64,000 nt of DNA from NCBI GenBank assembly GCA_024500155.1, contig CM044879.1, positions 38,399,072-38,463,071 on the forward strand, written 5' to 3'. A program made the translations under genes and the position numbers. The notes under the pieces are model-generated. The model searched no databases. It was not told the origin of the DNA and saw nothing but the letters and a program-made list of their open reading frames with translations. Origin of the DNA: Chenopodium formosanum (lineage: Eukaryota > Streptophyta > Magnoliopsida > Caryophyllales > Amaranthaceae). This document shows, one piece after another, positions 59,310 to 64,000 of the stretch; the stretch's first letter is position 1; each line of letters begins with the position of its first letter.

Positions 59310-61009
59310 TCACTTCCAGACCTTTATTGCCCCATCTCTACTACTTGATAGCAACAATCTTTGGTTCAGTTTGACAGTGGCAAGAGAAAGAATTGAGTCA
59401 CGATGGCAACCTGCAGGATCGGTTGCAGCTGCAGCAAGAACTGCTTTTGTGGTCAACTTGGTAGTAGCAGGCCGTTTCCTCATTTCCTGAGTGAAGGAGA
59501 AGATAATTTCAGTGCACAGACAATAATATTTTAAACACCGCTTAAATAATCATCAGTCTTGTAAACGATAAAATTTTAGTACCAAAAACTATTTGGCCAT
59601 CCATTAGACAAACCTATAAATTAAGGCACTTATGGAATTCAGGCTTTGATTGATTGATTCGACAAGCCTATGAATTATGAACTACCCGCTTAATTCAGAA
59701 TTTAGACTCCCAATTCCTTCTACATGACAGCCACGAGCACAAATTAAGATTCTTGCATGTCCTAAAGAATCTTCAATCACTTAAGAGCATGTATACTCCA
59801 TGCAAGTAATAGTTTCTCTTCCAAATGAGGCCTATGAAAATCACACCCATTTCCCTCTAAGATTAGGTAGATTTTAGCAACACTAAAAGGAAAACACCAA
59901 ACAACGTAGAGCTTCAAGGATTTCATCACATTCAGGGTTCAAAAATAATGCAAAAAATTAAATAAACAGGTAAACAATAAAATACATACCTGCACAACCT
60001 GTACACCAAAGCTAGATTTACTTTCGTAAAGTTCATCATTTCCAAGGCCTTTAACTGTGGGCCCAGTCACACAGTAACTGCGCTCAGGCCTGCATTATAT
60101 GAGGAAAGTAAGTAAATTTTTATTAAGGATAGCAGCTAATGTTAGAGGATGAAAAAACAAAGTAAAACAGCACCTGCTATGGTCCCATCGGCGTATTCTC
60201 AAGTCAGTTCCACCAGTCAACAAGTCTCCCCCAGGTAGAGGAAGTAATGAACGGATGCCAGAGAGCCGAGGAGGAGGTTCATTCAACTCATCAACTCGGT
60301 ATTTCAGATTGACATTTCGTCTAGGGTCTGATTTGGGATTTGCCTTGTTCTGCGGTCTGGCCAATGCCCAAGGCAACTCAGAAAACTCGGCATCACCATC
60401 ATTACCTGGCACTCTGAATACCTATGTAAATGAAGCAAATTAACCTCAGAGGGTAGAACAAGTAGCCTTTTAATTTCAACTTTCAATTGATACACCCATA
60501 TCATTCACATGTCATATTTTAAGAATCTACCACCAACCCATGTAATATTTTATTAAAGTGTTCAACATCTCATAAAAATGACAAAAATCTCCGTATAATT
60601 GGTTTTATTTAAATTCTGTAAGTAATGTATACCTGTTATTTTCTACGAAATGTGTTATGAGTGATGAATTGCCAAAGTAACCTATGGACTATGGTCTTTA
60701 TTAGAAAATTATAAAGAAAAGAAGGCTTCAAAAATTATGGTGATTATGAGGAAAATGGAATAAACTAGGGGTAGCATGATGCAAATTTCTCTAATATACT
60801 GCTAACTGCAATATAATATGGTTATTATCAATTTTTCTCCTGAAAAAGAGCAATCATGTAACAGTGTAACACTGCCTTTCAGAAATTTACATTCTACCCA
60901 ACAGACATACTCCCTCCGTGTTTTTTTAAATGTTACATTTTGACTTTTCCACTATTCACAAGATGATTTTGACTTGATATATATACATATATATATATAC
61001 ATATACATA

Positions 61010-61050
<41 letters not shown>

Positions 61051-64000
61051 GTATATGTATATATATGTATATGTATATATATATATGTATATATATAAAT
61101 AAAAAAAAAAATTTTAAAAAAAAAAAAACAAATGTTATTGTATAATACATTGTTGGATTCGTCAGAATATTTACTTTCATAATATCAATTTTCCTATAAT
61201 TTTATTGACATATAATTGGATAAATTAATGGTCAAAGTCGTGTCTCGGCATATGTATTTGGTCAAAACATAACACTTACAAAAAACACAGAGGGAGTATG
61301 AAGATACTGAAATAATACCTGATGGCAGCTTCCAGTTTCTGCATTCCACAAAGAAACTTCATTACAGCCAGCAGCAACATAGACAAGAGGCCTACCCATC
61401 GAAGAAAAAGGCGTGTGTGGTAGAGGTACATAGAGACACATGTTTTCTATAGGGCATGGACGAGGATATTCCCATGAGTTGACTGGTATGCGAAACCTAA
61501 GATCCCATAGGGTCAATACACCCCTGGAAGACCCTGATATGAACCAGTTTCCAGATGGATCTGTCACCAAAGTGGAGACATAACCCTCCTCGGGAGTAGA
61601 TTTTAGTGTCCACGAATCAGTATTAGCCCTGGTGTCCCAAAGATGAATACCATAGTTCTGAGTGCTGTACATAACCAAATGACTTGAAGAGGCTTCAGCA
61701 GAGTAGTTGACAACGCTGAGGATTGCACCTTCACCAACTTCCTTTTTCTTCACATCGGCGACACCGGAATACTTTTCAATAACATTTCCAAGTCCTCTGG
61801 AGATGTAATCCACAGAAAATGTGTGTATACTGCCATCACATGCACCAACAACAACTTGTGCAGAACCCCGAATCATTGTTGTGCACAATGCCCGGCTACC
61901 CTCCAAGGAATAGGTCAACTTGGACCTAAATGAAATATCCTTCTCTAACTTCCTCGAATCCCAAACCCTCACAGTTGAATCATCAGAAGCACTAACGAAA
62001 AAGCTGTGGTCTGTTGAAACAGCAATATCATTGACAGCAGAGCGATGTTCCTGTAAATGAGCAACCAGCACTCCACGGGGTTTCCACCCAGAGTCAGGAA
62101 GTGCTGAAGTCCATGAAACAGATGGTGATCCGGCTACATCAGCTGAGGGAGGAGCATCCTCATTAGATGTTGAACTTCCTTTTGTGCTGCTACTGCTAGA
62201 AACTCCCAAATCTTGAAATTTGCTACTCATATATGATGCTTGGTCACTTTCCCTGGATTCGGGTTCATGCACCACCCTATGGAATTGTTTTGTGCCATTT
62301 GCAATGCTGAATGAACCTGAGACGATTCTAGGTGCTGGAACTGAACTAGCCATGCCAAATGGTTTGTTCACCGAATCCATCCAAGGTGCAGTAGATGACC
62401 CTAATCCTAGTAAGTTGGGTTGCAATGAAGTGTCAGATGCTGCTTGAGCATTCCCCAATGCTCTTCTGTCAAGAGAGAAAGAGTACAAAGGTATGTTTTC
62501 AGATGATTTTTCATGAAGGATGCTATTCATACCATTGAGCTGAGGAGATATCAAGCCAGAGAATTGTAGCTTCTCTGGAGATAGATGATCCCTTATATCA
62601 ATCGTACTTGAAGCATTACGAATACAACCCCTCAAAGCTCTCAATTTAGCCTCAGTACTATCACATTCCAATGTCTCTATAGCAGAAAGTCCCCCAACAT
62701 TTTGATCCTCAAATTTTTGGTAAGTGTCAGGCCAATTTTCCAAGGAAAGCAACTCCTCATCCTGTTTCGGCAGATCAATAGCACCCCATTGATTAGGTTG
62801 TGTTGATGTATTGTACCATATCTTTCTCTGCCTCTCCAACATGTCTGAGCCCCGAGCATTCTCTAAGACTTGATAGAATACCTGTCTAGAGACAGGAGGC
62901 TTTAGACATGAAAGAAGAGCCTTCTCTGAAGCTAATGAAGCTGGCTGTCTGCGCAGAAAAGGGCGAACAACCGGGGCTAAAAAGACATAGGAATCGACAG
63001 CTCCCAGACTCTCACTACTAGAAGCAATGAAGGATGCAACTGACCTCCTAACCCATTGACTGGGATAACATAGCAAGGGAAAAGCATGTTGTATCATTTC
63101 AAGCAGAATTCTTTTCCGTAAGAAACCACTATTGCACAGTACACATAAACAATCCAACGTATTCGCTATAACACCTTCAGTTGTATCACTCAAAGCCTGC
63201 TCAATGTATGGGGAAAGATATTCCTCAACACTTCTTTGACCCACAAAGAAGCAAACATACACAATCTGCCCATAGAAAACTGTTCTCAACTGCTCATCAC
63301 GATCATTCAGAAAAGCAGGAAGGATAGGCAAGAGAAAATCGTTGCTCTGTCTTTGACCAAAAAAGCAACACAAACCAGCAATATCCTGCAAAAGTGCTCT
63401 CCTAATATTTGGAGTCTGCTTTGGACCCATTACAAGTTCCTGAACAACATCGGCTATGGATTTTCTAAGATGAGCAAGTTGTGCATTGCTGTAAACTTTG
63501 AGTGCCTGTCCTTTATCAGTAGATGGTGCCAGTGATTTCTGCGGGGCATTTAGTTCATCTAACATGCCTGCCTCACTCAATCTTATAGAATGAACTAAAA
63601 ATCCATAGGATGTTAATGCAAGCTTAGATATATTGGTTGCATAACAAATCCGTACACTTTCCTCTGGATCATCGGGGAGGGTAGAGAGCATCGGAATAAT
63701 GTACTCAGGAAAAATTTTAGCATCACTTGGAGGAAATTCTCGAACTAGTGGTAATATATCACACAAAGTCTCTAGAGCAGCACAACGAACAATGGCAGCT
63801 GTGTCAGACAGCATAGCAATAACATATGGGAGCACACGCTGGAGTCGATCTTCATCATCAATATATATAGATGAATACCTCAACAAGAGTATACAACAAC
63901 GACGCAGGTGGGGGAGCTTGACATTACGTATGCATGAGCATAGCAATGAAGTAATGAGAACCATAACTTCACAACTCATATCATCAGGAGGTAGCTGTAG
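59310..64000 (-). CDS. VPS15: VPS15, PI3-kinase complex regulatory subunit (3' part; gene runs off the right edge)
   Basis: Four minus-strand exons: 61319-64000 (open to the window edge), 60174-60421, 59990-60089 and 59310-59486, with GT-AG joins in phase; 1068 residues are visible. VPS15 anchors and activates the class III PI3-kinase VPS34 on endosomal and autophagic membranes, making PI3P. The plant protein is roughly 1,500 residues, so the N-terminal myristoylation site and kinase domain (about 430 residues) lie beyond 64000. Visible are HEAT-type helices (RLQRVLPYVIAMLSD..., FPEYIIPMLSTLPDDPEESV, LLPILPAFLNDRDEQLR), a low-complexity linker, then WD40 repeats (HRSAVNDIAVS...VRVWD, GVLTLWDLR, EVSLWNAETG, LLTGGTDLRIRRWD and a terminal SSSRDGAIKVWK). 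The match to Arabidopsis VPS15 (At4g29380) is clear throughout. No frame damage is seen. Intron 60422-61318 carries a Stowaway-like element. Confidence 0.96.
60908..61298. mobile_element. Stowaway-like MITE, 387 bp, in a VPS15 intron
   Basis: The body is 60910-61296, flanked by TA at 60908-60909 and 61297-61298. The ends are CTCCCTCCGTGTTTTTTTAA and, at the right, ACAAAAAACACAGAGGGAG. Subterminal TTTTGAC/GTCAAAA blocks also pair. It has been enlarged by an internal AT microsatellite. Its right end lies 22 bp from the splice donor of the large VPS15 exon. Confidence 0.85.
60977..61098. repeat. Compound (TA)n/(TATG)n microsatellite
   Basis: About 120 bp of alternating TA with ATAC/TATG interruptions inside the Stowaway-like element. 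The 74-codon frame across it is an artefact. Confidence 0.9.

Overview
This is a 64 kb stretch of AT-rich nuclear DNA from a flowering plant. The evidence is GT-AG introns in plant-type genes, a Ty1/copia element primed by initiator tRNA-Met, and Stowaway, Tourist, MULE and tRNA-SINE insertions with intact target duplications. The many TACTCCGTA-type motifs and the (TTCAG)n Tourist elements remind me of spinach, quinoa or beet (Amaranthaceae, Caryophyllales). That placement is only an impression; eudicot is the safer call.

Genes are sparse: four cellular genes and one retrotransposon polyprotein. (1) 12556-14286 (+): an intronless MATE efflux transporter of the DTX48-56 type. (2) 37238-40081 (+): a three-exon IQ67-domain (calmodulin-binding) protein of the IQD25/26 type. 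Its second exon carries an 8-bp insertion that causes a premature stop and looks like a transposon excision footprint. (3) 49075-54514 (-): a complete five-exon pectin methylesterase very like Arabidopsis PME53. (4) 59310-64000 (-): the 3' four exons of VPS15, the regulatory kinase subunit of the VPS34 PI3-kinase complex; the N-terminal kinase part lies beyond the right edge. The four genes belong to unrelated processes (export, calmodulin/microtubule scaffolding, cell wall, endosome/autophagy) and show no sign of working together.

The rest is intergenic and largely built of mobile DNA. At 20786-25811 lies a young Ty1/copia element with identical 185-bp LTRs and a 5-bp target duplication; its polyprotein frame is broken by a single in-frame TGA in RNase H. 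Non-autonomous MULE-like elements sit at 4982-6168, 43604-44259 and perhaps 31053-31469. Three copies of one tRNA-derived SINE family (849-952, 7449-7551, 36405-36527) and one of another (55691-55854) have flanking duplications. Tourist-like elements with TTCAG-rich interiors lie at 7576, 15394, 34273 (nested in another element), 38844 (inside IQD intron 2) and 58328. Stowaway-like elements lie at 2692, 18112, 25985, 30865, 57546 and 60910 (inside a VPS15 intron). At 46120-48700 there is an eight-copy tandem array of a ~322-bp unit in strict A-B alternation, that is, a ~644-bp higher-order repeat. A short U2 snRNA-like fragment lies at 26344-26380.

I found no CRISPR array, rRNA, functional tRNA or clear microRNA precursor, and no undescribed multi-gene system. 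The most interesting items are the probable excision footprint that breaks the IQD gene, the dimeric satellite array, and the near-intact copia element with one nonsense codon.
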